Of a stretch of 64,000 bases of DNA, positions 56,740 to 64,000 are shown piece after piece. The first letter of the stretch is position 1. Every line of letters starts with the position of its first letter. A program made the translations under genes and the position numbers. Below the pieces are notes generated by a model that did no database searches, was not told where the DNA came from, and was given only the letters and a program-made list of their open reading frames with translations. The DNA lies in contig NZ_AOIS01000036.1 of the NCBI RefSeq assembly GCF_000337495.1, positions 112,891 through 176,890 of the forward strand, in the 5' to 3' direction. The stretch comes from Haloterrigena salina JCM 13891 (lineage in GTDB: Archaea; Halobacteriota; Halobacteria; Halobacteriales; Natrialbaceae).

Positions 56740-58209
56740 TTACGCGTCGCCGCGAGCGAGGTCGACGAACCCTAAACAGATCGGGGCCGCCCACAGCGTC
56801 GCGTACAGCGCCTGCGAGAGCGGATTCGCGAGAAGCGAGTACGCGATCCCGTGGGGCCACGAGCGGAACGGAACCGCGTCCCAGGCGGCCCGGTAGGCCC
56901 GCAGGCAGTAGTACGCCCAGACGAGGACGTTGAAGCCGACGAGCAGTCGCACCGTCAGCGGGAGCGCCACCGACGCGCCGCTGGCGGACAGCACCGCGAC
57001 GAGCACCGCGGCAGGCACCCCGACGGCGGAGAGCAGTGCCAGCGATTGCAACAGCAGCGTCCCGGACCAACACCGGAGGTCGTCGACGCCGTTCCAGCCA
57101 CGCGCGAAGAGCCGGTGATACAGGTCGCGCGTCCACGCTCGCTTTCGGGCGAGCCACGCCTCGAGCCCAGGGGGGCAGTCAAGTCGGACGTACCGATCGA
57201 CGACGCCGAGCGTGTTGCCCCGGTGGGAGGCGGCCAGGCCGAGCGGGACGTCGTCGCCCGTCCGGCGCCGCCACGCTGTGGCGTCCACGAGTACGCGCCC
57301 GGTCGCGAGATAGCCCGAACCCAGCAGGTGGTACGGCCCCGTACTCGAGCGGTGGCCCAGATCCGACCACGCCGCCGTCGCCATCGAGTCGAGCAGCGGG
57401 AGGATCCCCGCGTCGACGTCGCGCACCGTGTGTTTGGTCTGGACGATGTCGTATTCCTCGAGGCCGGCGACGGCGAGTTCGAACGCATCGACCGGCAGCC
57501 AGCTTCCGGCCTCGAAGACGGCGACGAGATCGTCGGCCGCGACCGAACGGGACTCGAAGGCGGCGGTCAGCATGGTCGCCGCCGTCGGCGACGTCCCCGT
57601 TCCGGTGGCCCACCACGTGCGTTCGCCGTTCTCGGACGGATTCTCGCTCTCGACGCCACCGTCGCCCGCAGGCGCGCCGGTGCCCCGCGTTTGCTCGACC
57701 GCGCGGGCCGCGGCGTCGAGTGAGAGTGTCTCGACCTCGAGCCCCGGCGGCCGCTCGGCGTCGATCGCGCCCTCGAGTGCGATCGCGTCCGTCTCGCGGG
57801 GCTCGTAGACGACGGTGACCGAAACCAGTGACGTCGGATAGCTCTGGACGGCGATGCTCGCGAGCGTCGCCTCGAGGCCCCGCCAGCGGCCGCGAACCAG
57901 CGGCACGAAGACGTGAATTCGCCGCTGGAGGGCGGCCGGCAGCCGACAATCGGGACCGAGACTGTGTTTGCGCTTAGGAGAACCACGCTCGCCCTTGAGG
58001 GAGCCACCGTCAGTCTGGACGGCGACCCGGCTGGACTGTCCGTCTTCGCGATCGATTTGGCCGCCGTTGGCCTCGAGAACTCGTCCGAGCGTCCGCTCGT
58101 CGACGACGTTCGCGGGTCGACGCAGGAATAGCGCCAGCAGGCCGCAGTTGACGACGGCGTAACAGAGTTGGGTCAGGACGAACGCGGCGACGAGGACCTC
58201 GAGGGCCAT
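56740..58209 (-). CDS. Membrane-bound family 2-like glycosyltransferase
   Basis: A 489-residue protein with an N-terminal membrane helix (LVAAFVLTQLCYAVVNCGLLALFL), a large cytosolic domain and three or four C-terminal helices. The cytosolic part resembles processive GT2 enzymes: HVFVPLVRGRWRGLEATLAS, VTVVYEPRETDA, an ADDLVAVFEAGSWLP segment where the DxD would be, and WRRRTGDDVPLG then RAWTRDLYHR where Q/RxxRW lies. Some signature residues are replaced, so activity is not certain. A disordered acidic stretch sits inside the domain (about 170-200). Role in exopolysaccharide or glycolipid synthesis is inferred. ATG 58209; a GTG precedes it. Confidence 0.75.
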   Translation of the reverse strand: MALEVLVAAFVLTQLCYAVVNCGLLALFLRRPANVVDERTLGRVLEANGGQIDREDGQSSRVAVQTDGGSLKGERGSPKRKHSLGPDCRLPAALQRRIHVFVPLVRGRWRGLEATLASIAVQSYPTSLVSVTVVYEPRETDAIALEGAIDAERPPGLEVETLSLDAAARAVEQTRGTGAPAGDGGVESENPSENGERTWWATGTGTSPTAATMLTAAFESRSVAADDLVAVFEAGSWLPVDAFELAVAGLEEYDIVQTKHTVRDVDAGILPLLDSMATAAWSDLGHRSSTGPYHLLGSGYLATGRVLVDATAWRRRTGDDVPLGLAASHRGNTLGVVDRYVRLDCPPGLEAWLARKRAWTRDLYHRLFARGWNGVDDLRCWSGTLLLQSLALLSAVGVPAAVLVAVLSASGASVALPLTVRLLVGFNVLVWAYYCLRAYRAAWDAVPFRSWPHGIAYSLLANPLSQALYATLWAAPICLGFVDLARGDA

Positions 58210-58306
58210 CACTCACTACACAACTCGCGTCGCCCCGTATCTGTATTGCGGCCGGCGGCGGGCAACGGTCGGCGTCACCCTCGACGGTCGGCGGTCGACG
58301 CGAGCC

Positions 58307-59407
58307 TCACTCGAAGTACGTCGCGAGTCGCTCGGCCGCTTCCTCGACGCGGGGCGTGACGAGCGCAAAGCGGAGCCAGTCGGACCGCGAGTCGCCGAAG
58401 GCTTCGCCGGGCATCCCCGCGACGCCGGCCTCGTCGATCAGCCGTTCGACGTTCTCGAGCGTCCCCGGATAGCCGTCGAAACGGGCCATGACGTAGAACG
58501 AGCCCCGCGGAGTGGTGTACTCGGCGCCCGCGGCGTCTAAGGCGTCGGTGAAGGTCGCGACGCGCTCGCGGAGCAACTCCCGGTTGGCCTCGTAGTACTC
58601 GGGCCCCGTTTCGCGCAGCGCCCGCAGGACCGCGTACTGCCCGGGCCGAGTCGTCGCGACGTTGACCAGCATGTGGCGGCTCTTGGCGTTCTCGACGAGC
58701 TCCGGCGGGAAGACGGCGTAGCCGACCCGAACGCCCGTAATCGCCATCGACTTCGAGAAGCCGTTGGTGACGATCCGGTGGCTCGAGTCGACCCCCAACG
58801 CGCTGGCGAACTCGCCCGAGAGGTCGTAGTGGTCGTACACCTCGTCGCTGATCAGGATCGCGTCGTACTCCTCGGCGACGTCGACGAGAGCCGCCATCGT
58901 CGACTCGGGATAGACCGCGCCGGTCGGGTTGTTCGGCGTGGCGACCACGATGGCGGCCGTCTCCTCGCTCGCCGCCTCGCGGACGTCGGCCGGATCGAGT
59001 TGCCCCTCGTCGTCCGCCGCGACGAACCGCTGCGTGCCGTCGAGCATCGTCGTCTTCCCCGGGTAGTAGGGGTACACGGGGTCCGTCAGCACGATCTCGT
59101 CGCCACGGTCGCGCTCGAGCGCGCGGGCCATCGCGAGGTAGTTGGCCTCGCCCGCGCCGTTCGTGACGACGACCTGGTCGGCGTCGACGCCTCGTCGGGC
59201 CGCGATCTCCTCGCGGAGCTCGAGCAGACCCTCGCTGGGGGCGTACTGGAACCGGTCGGGCTCGAGGTCGGCGTAGTCGCGCAGCCCCTCCCGGAGCGCC
59301 TCGGGGGGCTCCCAGTCGGGGTTGCCGCTGACCATGTCGATGACGTCGCCCGCCGCCCGATTCGCGTACTCCATGACGTGGAAGAACAGCGGCGTCTCGT
59401 AGTCCAT
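58307..59407 (-). CDS. PLP-dependent aminotransferase (class I/II)
   Basis: A 366-residue fold-type I aminotransferase. The PLP lysine lies in TNGFSKSMAITGVRVGY; ATPNNPTG and ISDEVYDHYD, with conserved Asn and Asp/Tyr residues, and a late LRFALVTP with the substrate arginine are visible. This is the aspartate/aromatic aminotransferase group. Substrate unknown. ATG 59407 gives MDYETPLFFHVMEYAN; a further ATG ten codons upstream is possible. Confidence 0.92.
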   Translation of the reverse strand: MDYETPLFFHVMEYANRAAGDVIDMVSGNPDWEPPEALREGLRDYADLEPDRFQYAPSEGLLELREEIAARRGVDADQVVVTNGAGEANYLAMARALERDRGDEIVLTDPVYPYYPGKTTMLDGTQRFVAADDEGQLDPADVREAASEETAAIVVATPNNPTGAVYPESTMAALVDVAEEYDAILISDEVYDHYDLSGEFASALGVDSSHRIVTNGFSKSMAITGVRVGYAVFPPELVENAKSRHMLVNVATTRPGQYAVLRALRETGPEYYEANRELLRERVATFTDALDAAGAEYTTPRGSFYVMARFDGYPGTLENVERLIDEAGVAGMPGEAFGDSRSDWLRFALVTPRVEEAAERLATYFE

Positions 59408-59505
59408 GCACGAGAGAGGGGCGGCGCGGACCGTCATTCTTTCCGTTCCGGGTTACCGATCCGTTCGATCTTCCCCTCGCCTCGGTCGTCGGTGACGAGG
59501 ACCGA

Positions 59506-60933
59506 TTACCGTCCGTTGGTTATCCGATCGAGCGCGTTGGGTGCGTCGATCCGACCGGCGCCGAGTCCCTCGGTGTACTCGCCGGAGAGATCGACCGCGC
59601 CCTGTGCGATCGCCTGCTGGATCCGTCGCGGGTGACGGTCTGGCTCGAGTTCCCGAAGGAGCGCGGCGAGTCCTGCGACCTGCGGTGCCGCCATCGAAGT
59701 GCCGTAGTTGTAGTCGTACAGCTCCCCGTAGATGGACTCCGGCACCGTCGATAGAATTCCGTTCGTCGGATCCGGATACGCCACCTCGTTGGGATCCGTA
59801 ATTTCGCTTTTCGACGGGGTTTCGTATCGCCCGCCGGGTGCAGCGACATCGATCGCTCCGTCGCCGTAATTCGAGTAGTGGCTCCGCTTGTCGGTCGGGC
59901 CGGTGGCAGCAACGGTAGATGCTCCCGGGACGTCGGCCGGCAGCACATACTCGGATTCGTCGTCCAAATTCCACCCGTAGTTCTCCGCGGCGACGACGAC
60001 GACAACGCCCTGTTTGACCGCGTGCTGGATTACGCGCCGATACGCCGCGTATGCTCGACTGTCCGGCGGAAGCGTCTGTCCGAGGCTGAGATTGATTACG
60101 TCGACGCCGTTCTCGGCCGCGTAATCGATCGCGAGGAGTATATCCGTAATCGATCCCATCAGAACACCGACGGTCTCGTCCGGGAACGTCGGGTTGATGT
60201 CCGCAATCCGCTCGAAGAAGAACGAGCGTAGGGAGACGATTTCCGCGTCCGGTGCCATGCCAACGATGCCAGTCTCATTTCGTCCGGTGGCCGCGATCCC
60301 GGCGACGTGCGTGCCGTGGCCGTGGACATCGTCGGAGACGTGCTGGGTGGTTTCCCGGATCGACGGGTAGTAGTCTGCCGGTGCCTCGGCGACGAGCGCG
60401 TCGGCAGTCCCGGCGTGAACGCGCCCGTACCTGAAGAGGCGGCTGCGTTCAGCGTCGATTCGTGACGCGAGAGCAGGGTGGGAGTGACTGACGCCGGTAT
60501 CGATGATCGCGATCGTCGTCTCCGCACCCGTCGCCCGCTCGTGAGCAGCCCTCGCACGCACCAGTTGTTTGTCCCACTGTTTCTCGCGCTGGGATTCAGT
60601 ACTGTCCGACCCTTCGGACGCCGACCGTTCGATATCGACAACGTGTGTTTCGTTCGCAATGATATCGTCTACGACGGCGCTCGTCCGGAGCGCATCGGAC
60701 TTATCGCTCGGTCCCTCGACGATGAGCGCCGATCCGCCGGCGAGTTCGTGCAACACCTCGAACTCGGTTCGCTCGATGTGCGACCGAAGTCCGTTGCCCC
60801 CAGCTAGAACGACGTACAACTGCCGCTGGGTAGCCTCCCGATCGTCGGCGCTGGCCGTGCCGAGTGCGCCGACCGCGATCGTACTCCCTGCGATGCTTTT
60901 GAGGACCGATCGTCTCGATGGCCAATCTGTCAT
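59506..60933 (-). CDS. Tat-exported subtilisin-like serine protease (S8)
   Basis: A 475-residue secreted protease. The Tat signal is PSRRSVLKSIAG (residues 5-16). An inhibitor-like propeptide occupies about 35-110 (LYVVLAGGNGLRSHIE, then DIIANETHVVDIE). The catalytic domain has Asp145 (IIDTGVSHSHP), His206 (HGHGTHVAG) and Ser413 (NYGTSMAAPQVAG). The oxyanion Asn is in VVVVAAENYG, where most subtilases have AAGN. This is the halolysin-type layout but without the C-terminal extension of halolysins. ATG 60933 is preferred; a TTG three codons before is in frame. Confidence 0.93.
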   Translation of the reverse strand: MTDWPSRRSVLKSIAGSTIAVGALGTASADDREATQRQLYVVLAGGNGLRSHIERTEFEVLHELAGGSALIVEGPSDKSDALRTSAVVDDIIANETHVVDIERSASEGSDSTESQREKQWDKQLVRARAAHERATGAETTIAIIDTGVSHSHPALASRIDAERSRLFRYGRVHAGTADALVAEAPADYYPSIRETTQHVSDDVHGHGTHVAGIAATGRNETGIVGMAPDAEIVSLRSFFFERIADINPTFPDETVGVLMGSITDILLAIDYAAENGVDVINLSLGQTLPPDSRAYAAYRRVIQHAVKQGVVVVVAAENYGWNLDDESEYVLPADVPGASTVAATGPTDKRSHYSNYGDGAIDVAAPGGRYETPSKSEITDPNEVAYPDPTNGILSTVPESIYGELYDYNYGTSMAAPQVAGLAALLRELEPDRHPRRIQQAIAQGAVDLSGEYTEGLGAGRIDAPNALDRITNGR

Positions 60934-61051
60934 GTAATTCAATTAAACCTTCTAATACTTAATATAACTCATTTTCTATTTCACGGAACTGATATCGTGC
61001 CACCATTCGTCCGGTGGTTTGACGACTCGTTGGCTCGTTACGTGCGTACCG

Positions 61052-61570
61052 ATGAACGACGACATCGACCGCGAGTTGCCGATGGAGATCGCCGACGCGC
61101 TCCGGGACCGCGAGGAGACGCTGGCCGTCGCCGAGTCCTGTACCGGAGGGCTGATCGGCGCCGCGATCACCGCCGTGCCGGGCGCCAGCGACTACTTCGA
61201 TTCGGGGCTGACGACCTACGCTTACGACGCCAAGCGCCGCCATCTCGGCGTCAGCCGCGAAGCGCTGGACGAACACGGCGCCGTCTCCGAACCCGTCGCC
61301 CGCGAGATGACCCGAGGGGTCCGCGACGTCGCCGACGTCACGTGGGGTATCGCGACGACCGGTGTCGCCGGGCCGACCGGCGGTACCGAAGAGAACCCCG
61401 TGGGCACCGTCTACATCGGCGTCTCCTACGCTGGCCCGTGGGGCAGCGAGTCCTCGTTCGCCTCGGTCTCGCGGTACGTCTTCGACGGCGACCGCGCCGA
61501 CGTGCGGGCGAAAACGGTCGATCGAGCGCTCGAGGACTTACTCGAGGCGCTCGAGACCCGCGACGCCTGA
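61052..61570 (+). CDS. CinA-family nicotinamide-nucleotide amidohydrolase
   Basis: A 172-residue stand-alone CinA C-terminal domain (PncC type) that hydrolyses NMN to nicotinate mononucleotide and ammonia. Signatures are TLAVAESCTGGLIGAAITAV, FDSGLTTYAYDAKRRHLGV, the catalytic-region GIATTGVAGPTGG and NPVGTVYIGV. The MoaB-like COG1058 domain of full CinA is absent. ATG 61052 fits the family start. It is divergent from the subtilase, separated by 118 bases. Confidence 0.92.
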   Translation: MNDDIDRELPMEIADALRDREETLAVAESCTGGLIGAAITAVPGASDYFDSGLTTYAYDAKRRHLGVSREALDEHGAVSEPVAREMTRGVRDVADVTWGIATTGVAGPTGGTEENPVGTVYIGVSYAGPWGSESSFASVSRYVFDGDRADVRAKTVDRALEDLLEALETRDA

Positions 61571-61709
61571 CGGCCGCGGGGTGCGACCTTCTGCTGTCGA
61601 GAAGCACCCAGTTACGACTGTCGAGCCTGCGTTCGAACCCGATAGCAACGGGCGAAAGACAGTCCTCGAGAGTAAACTATTCGGCGGTCGCTTGCCCAGT
61701 GGCAGGTGG

Positions 61710-62195
61710 ATGAACAAGAAGGGACACGTTCTCAACGCGATACTTCTGAGTCTGGGGCTGGGGTACATCCTCGAGCCGGCGGGGAACCTCGAGACGTTCC
61801 GGATGATCGTCGCGATCGGCGTCCCGGTGACGCTGGGGGCCCTGTTTCCGGACGTCGACACGGCCTTCGGCAAACACCGGAAGACGCTGCACAATCTACC
61901 GGTGCTGCTCGGCTTCGTCGCCTTCCCGTACGTCTTCGGGAATCTCGAGTACGTCTGGCTCGGCGTGTTGACCCACTACGTTCTCGACGTCGCGGGCAGC
62001 AAGCGCGGCATCGCGCTGTTCTACCCGCTCTGGAAGGAGGAGTTCGGCCTGCCCGTCGGTGTCGCGGTCAGCAGTAAGTACGCGGACGGGATGACGGTGG
62101 CCGTGACGGTTCTCGAGTTGGCGCTGGTCGCGGTGCTCGTCTTCCAGTTCCCGCAGTGGGGCCTCGAGATGAGCCAGCAGCTGTTCGGCTTCTAG
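61710..62195 (+). CDS. Inner-membrane metal-dependent hydrolase (YdjM/DUF457 type)
   Basis: A 161-residue membrane protein with four helices. It carries the putative metal ligands FPDVDTAFGKHRKTLHN (Asp, Asp, His, His) and a second group HYVLDVAGSKRG. This fits the YdjM/LexA-regulated hydrolase family. The enzymatic reaction is not known for the family. Its TAG stop overlaps that of the convergent gene at 62192 within one CTAG. ATG 61710 is selected over the long upstream frame, which is non-specific. Confidence 0.87.
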   Translation: MNKKGHVLNAILLSLGLGYILEPAGNLETFRMIVAIGVPVTLGALFPDVDTAFGKHRKTLHNLPVLLGFVAFPYVFGNLEYVWLGVLTHYVLDVAGSKRGIALFYPLWKEEFGLPVGVAVSSKYADGMTVAVTVLELALVAVLVFQFPQWGLEMSQQLFGF

Positions 62196-63040
62196 CGCGT
62201 CCCGCGTCGGGATTCCGATTCGGTTTCTGCCGCCCACTCGGAACCGCTACTGACCGGATCGGCGGTATCGTCGGCGGTCGCGTTGACGTACGTTCGGGTA
62301 AGGAGAGCCAGAACGAACACCTGACCGACGGCAGTGATCAGGTCGGCGGCGATCGCGCCCGGAGCGCCCGGGAGGATGCCGGCGACGATCGTCCCGGCGA
62401 ACCAGCAGACGCCGAACGCGACGATACCGAGCACGCCGATCGCGAACGTGCCGAGGAGATTACCGCGGACGACGCTGTACGACGACCCGAATGCGCTGAC
62501 GAACGACTCGTCGTCGATCACGATCGCGGCCACGAAGAACATGAGGAGAAACGCCACCAGCGGCCCCGGGACCACGACCAGGAGGAGCCCGATCGCGACC
62601 AGGACACTGTACGCGATCCAGCCGAGCAACAGGTGGAGGGTCTTCCGTCCGAGACCGTCGGTCGAGATGCCGCCGAGGCTGTCTCGCTCGTCCCCGAAGG
62701 CGTCGATAGCGATTGCGACGACCGCCAGTGAGACCACGAACGCGACCAGCCAGAGCACCGCCGCGGCGCCGGGACTCAAGCCAAGCGCGAGCGGGAGGTC
62801 GGCGATGTACCCGTTGATCTGCTCCTCGACCGTTTCGATCTCCGACGCGCTCAGTTCCCCGCTGACTTCGGGATCGTGCAACAGCTCCAACGTCCACTCG
62901 AGAAACCCGCGAAGGATATCTTGGAGTGCGGCCGTCTGGGCGACGCCGATGACCGTCAGCGCGGCGATCAGTACCGCGGCTGCACTCGTCGTTAACCGAT
63001 CGACTGCTTCGCTCACCGTGTTACCTACGTTGAATGCCAT
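62192..63040 (-). CDS. Multi-helix membrane protein of unknown function
   Basis: A 282-residue protein with six to seven predicted helices. It starts MAFNVGNTVSEAVDRLTTSA, has an extracellular-side acidic loop (about 50-75), and later GLLLVVVPGPLVAFLLMFFVAAIVIDD then the soluble loop FVSAFGSSYSVVRGNLLG. That last pattern is like Brevibacillus-type and haloarchaeal YjgN/DUF7847-like proteins, but I cannot assign a family with confidence. The C-terminal 35 residues are acidic. Function unknown. Confidence 0.72.
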   Translation of the reverse strand: MAFNVGNTVSEAVDRLTTSAAAVLIAALTVIGVAQTAALQDILRGFLEWTLELLHDPEVSGELSASEIETVEEQINGYIADLPLALGLSPGAAAVLWLVAFVVSLAVVAIAIDAFGDERDSLGGISTDGLGRKTLHLLLGWIAYSVLVAIGLLLVVVPGPLVAFLLMFFVAAIVIDDESFVSAFGSSYSVVRGNLLGTFAIGVLGIVAFGVCWFAGTIVAGILPGAPGAIAADLITAVGQVFVLALLTRTYVNATADDTADPVSSGSEWAAETESESRRGTR

Positions 63041-63118
63041 TGGTTGAGACTACTCGCATATGAAAATAAAACATGTGCTTCGACAAAGGAATTGTCGCGG
63101 CCCGACGGCGGCGGTCGG

Positions 63119-64000
63119 TCAGCGGTTCGGCTCCCACTCCTCGCAGGCGTCCATATCCTCCATCGCGGCGTCGTGACGGGCGCAGTAGGGGACCATCCCC
63201 TCCGACGAGCGGACGTACTCGAAGTGTTCGCAGTTGCCGCAGTAGCGGTCCGTCGGCGCCTCGGTCTGGTTTTGAGGCGTCGGCGACTCGACGATCTCCG
63301 CGTCGCGGCCATCGCCGTCCATCGGCGAGGTGATGTCCGAGGCGGCCGTCCCGCCGTCGCTGGTCGCCCGCGCTCGAGCGGCCCCGCCGGTTCCGGATCC
63401 GGCGCTCGACGACTGTCGGGTCGATCCGGACCCGGCTGCGGTCTCGTCGAACGAGAGCGTGTCTCCGTCGTCGGCCGCGTTCGTCTGCGTTTCGACCTCG
63501 CCGTCGGGGGTGCCCCCGAGGAAGCCGATGCCGCCGAGTCCGCTCGAGTCCTCGGACTCGGCGACCTCGACGACCGTCTTGTTCTGGCGGGTGACGTTCA
63601 TCTCGAGGGCGCCGCCGGGGTCGTTGCGCGTCTTGAAGTTGACGACGGCGGTGAACAGGCTCCAGAGGGCGATAAAGAGCCCGAGCAGGTAGACCGCTGA
63701 CACCTGCAGCGTGTAATCGTCACCGTGGAATCGCCAGTCGTAGGGGTAGGCTCCCCAGAAGAGGACGACTCCGAGCAGACACAGGCTCACGCTGATCGCG
63801 GCCGCGGCGTGGACGCGTCGACTGGCGGGCAACACGAGGAAGACGCCGACCAGCGCGATCGGGACGCCGAGGCCGGCGAGCACGCCGGCGAGGCGGATGG
63901 ACGCGTAGTGGGTTCCGATACCCGGCGACAGCACGGCCGCGTATCCGCCCAAGAGGTCGGTCGTCGCCATAATCACGGCTACGACGGCCAGGAGCGCGCC
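63119..64000 (-). CDS. Membrane protein with C-terminal zinc-binding-like module, cut by the right edge
   Basis: The minus-strand frame is open up to the last base, so the true start lies beyond the window; 293 residues are visible. The N-terminal part has membrane helices homologous to residues 30-150 of the gene at 5911: both have S/T-Y-x-x-I-R-x-(A/S)-G, a helix ending (F/I)L(V/M)LP-x-(S/V)RR, and W-A/G-Y-P-x-(D/N)-W-R...Y-(T/S)-(L/V)-QV. After it come a long low-complexity linker and a C-terminal module with Cys and His (YCGNCEHF, VPYCARHDAA, then ACEEWEP) that looks like a small metal site. The annotation of an ATG at 63970 would split a membrane helix. Confidence 0.8.
   Translation of the reverse strand, partial: GALLAVVAVIMATTDLLGGYAAVLSPGIGTHYASIRLAGVLAGLGVPIALVGVFLVLPASRRVHAAAAISVSLCLLGVVLFWGAYPYDWRFHGDDYTLQVSAVYLLGLFIALWSLFTAVVNFKTRNDPGGALEMNVTRQNKTVVEVAESEDSSGLGGIGFLGGTPDGEVETQTNAADDGDTLSFDETAAGSGSTRQSSSAGSGTGGAARARATSDGGTAASDITSPMDGDGRDAEIVESPTPQNQTEAPTDRYCGNCEHFEYVRSSEGMVPYCARHDAAMEDMDACEEWEPNR

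Overview
The window reads as chromosomal DNA of a halophilic archaeon (class Halobacteria; a Natrinema/Haloterrigena-like genus would fit, but I cannot place it more precisely). The basis is high G+C, strongly acidic predicted proteins, leaderless genes with TATA boxes about 25-30 bases upstream, and haloarchaeal families: HalOD1, bacterio-opsin-activator (Bat) regulators, TrmB, aMBF1, SecE-Spt5, archaeal pantoate kinase and phosphopantothenate synthetase, twin-arginine-exported hydrolases and tiny CxxC proteins. I see no rRNA, CRISPR array, insertion sequence or phage gene. It looks like core chromosome with a few accessory genes.

1-16 kb: HalOD1 and sirtuin genes, aspS with a repeated 3' end, a secreted hydrolase, pantoate kinase, a membrane protein carrying about 13 YegP/DUF1508 modules, a Bat-type regulator, a methyltransferase, phosphopantothenate synthetase, tyrS, a second Bat-type regulator and birA. 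16-31 kb: stress protein, amidohydrolase, katG, HAD phosphatase, HhH-MutS ATPase, SLC13 permease, purF, DUF420 protein, tRNA-Leu(GAG), aMBF1 and an AlaX editing protein. 31-36 kb: a sugar-acid module (gluconate dehydratase-like enzyme, TrmB regulator, KDPG aldolase), then an HtrA protease and secE-spt5. 36.8-37.4 kb: a non-coding array derived from the spt5 3' end. 37-48 kb: second secreted hydrolase, PHP protein, dodecin homologue, Mut7-C protein, PolX, rhomboid, endonuclease V, Usp and SDR genes, and two tiny zinc-ribbon genes. 48-64 kb: SLC13 and MFS transporters, tautomerase, GH127 glycosidase, ArsA/Get3 ATPase, glycosyltransferase, aminotransferase, subtilase, CinA-like protein, membrane proteins, and a gene cut by the right edge.

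Cofactor and translation themes recur: two enzymes of the archaeal CoA pathway, a biotin ligase, two tRNA synthetases, an Ala-tRNA editing protein and one tRNA. DNA maintenance is represented by PolX, MutS-like, endonuclease V and Mut7-C proteins. Four Tat-signal exported enzymes are visible.

The most unusual signal is the way some genes end. The last codons of aspS (ending [10 protein letters not shown]) are repeated twice downstream with mostly synonymous changes, and the 3' end of spt5 (DSDER) is repeated twice downstream. Each native stop codon lies inside a hairpin, and at least one stem differs between copies by a compensatory base pair. purF also ends in a hairpin around its stop and is followed by more short-loop hairpins. 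These 'gene-end echoes' are my main candidate for something undescribed.
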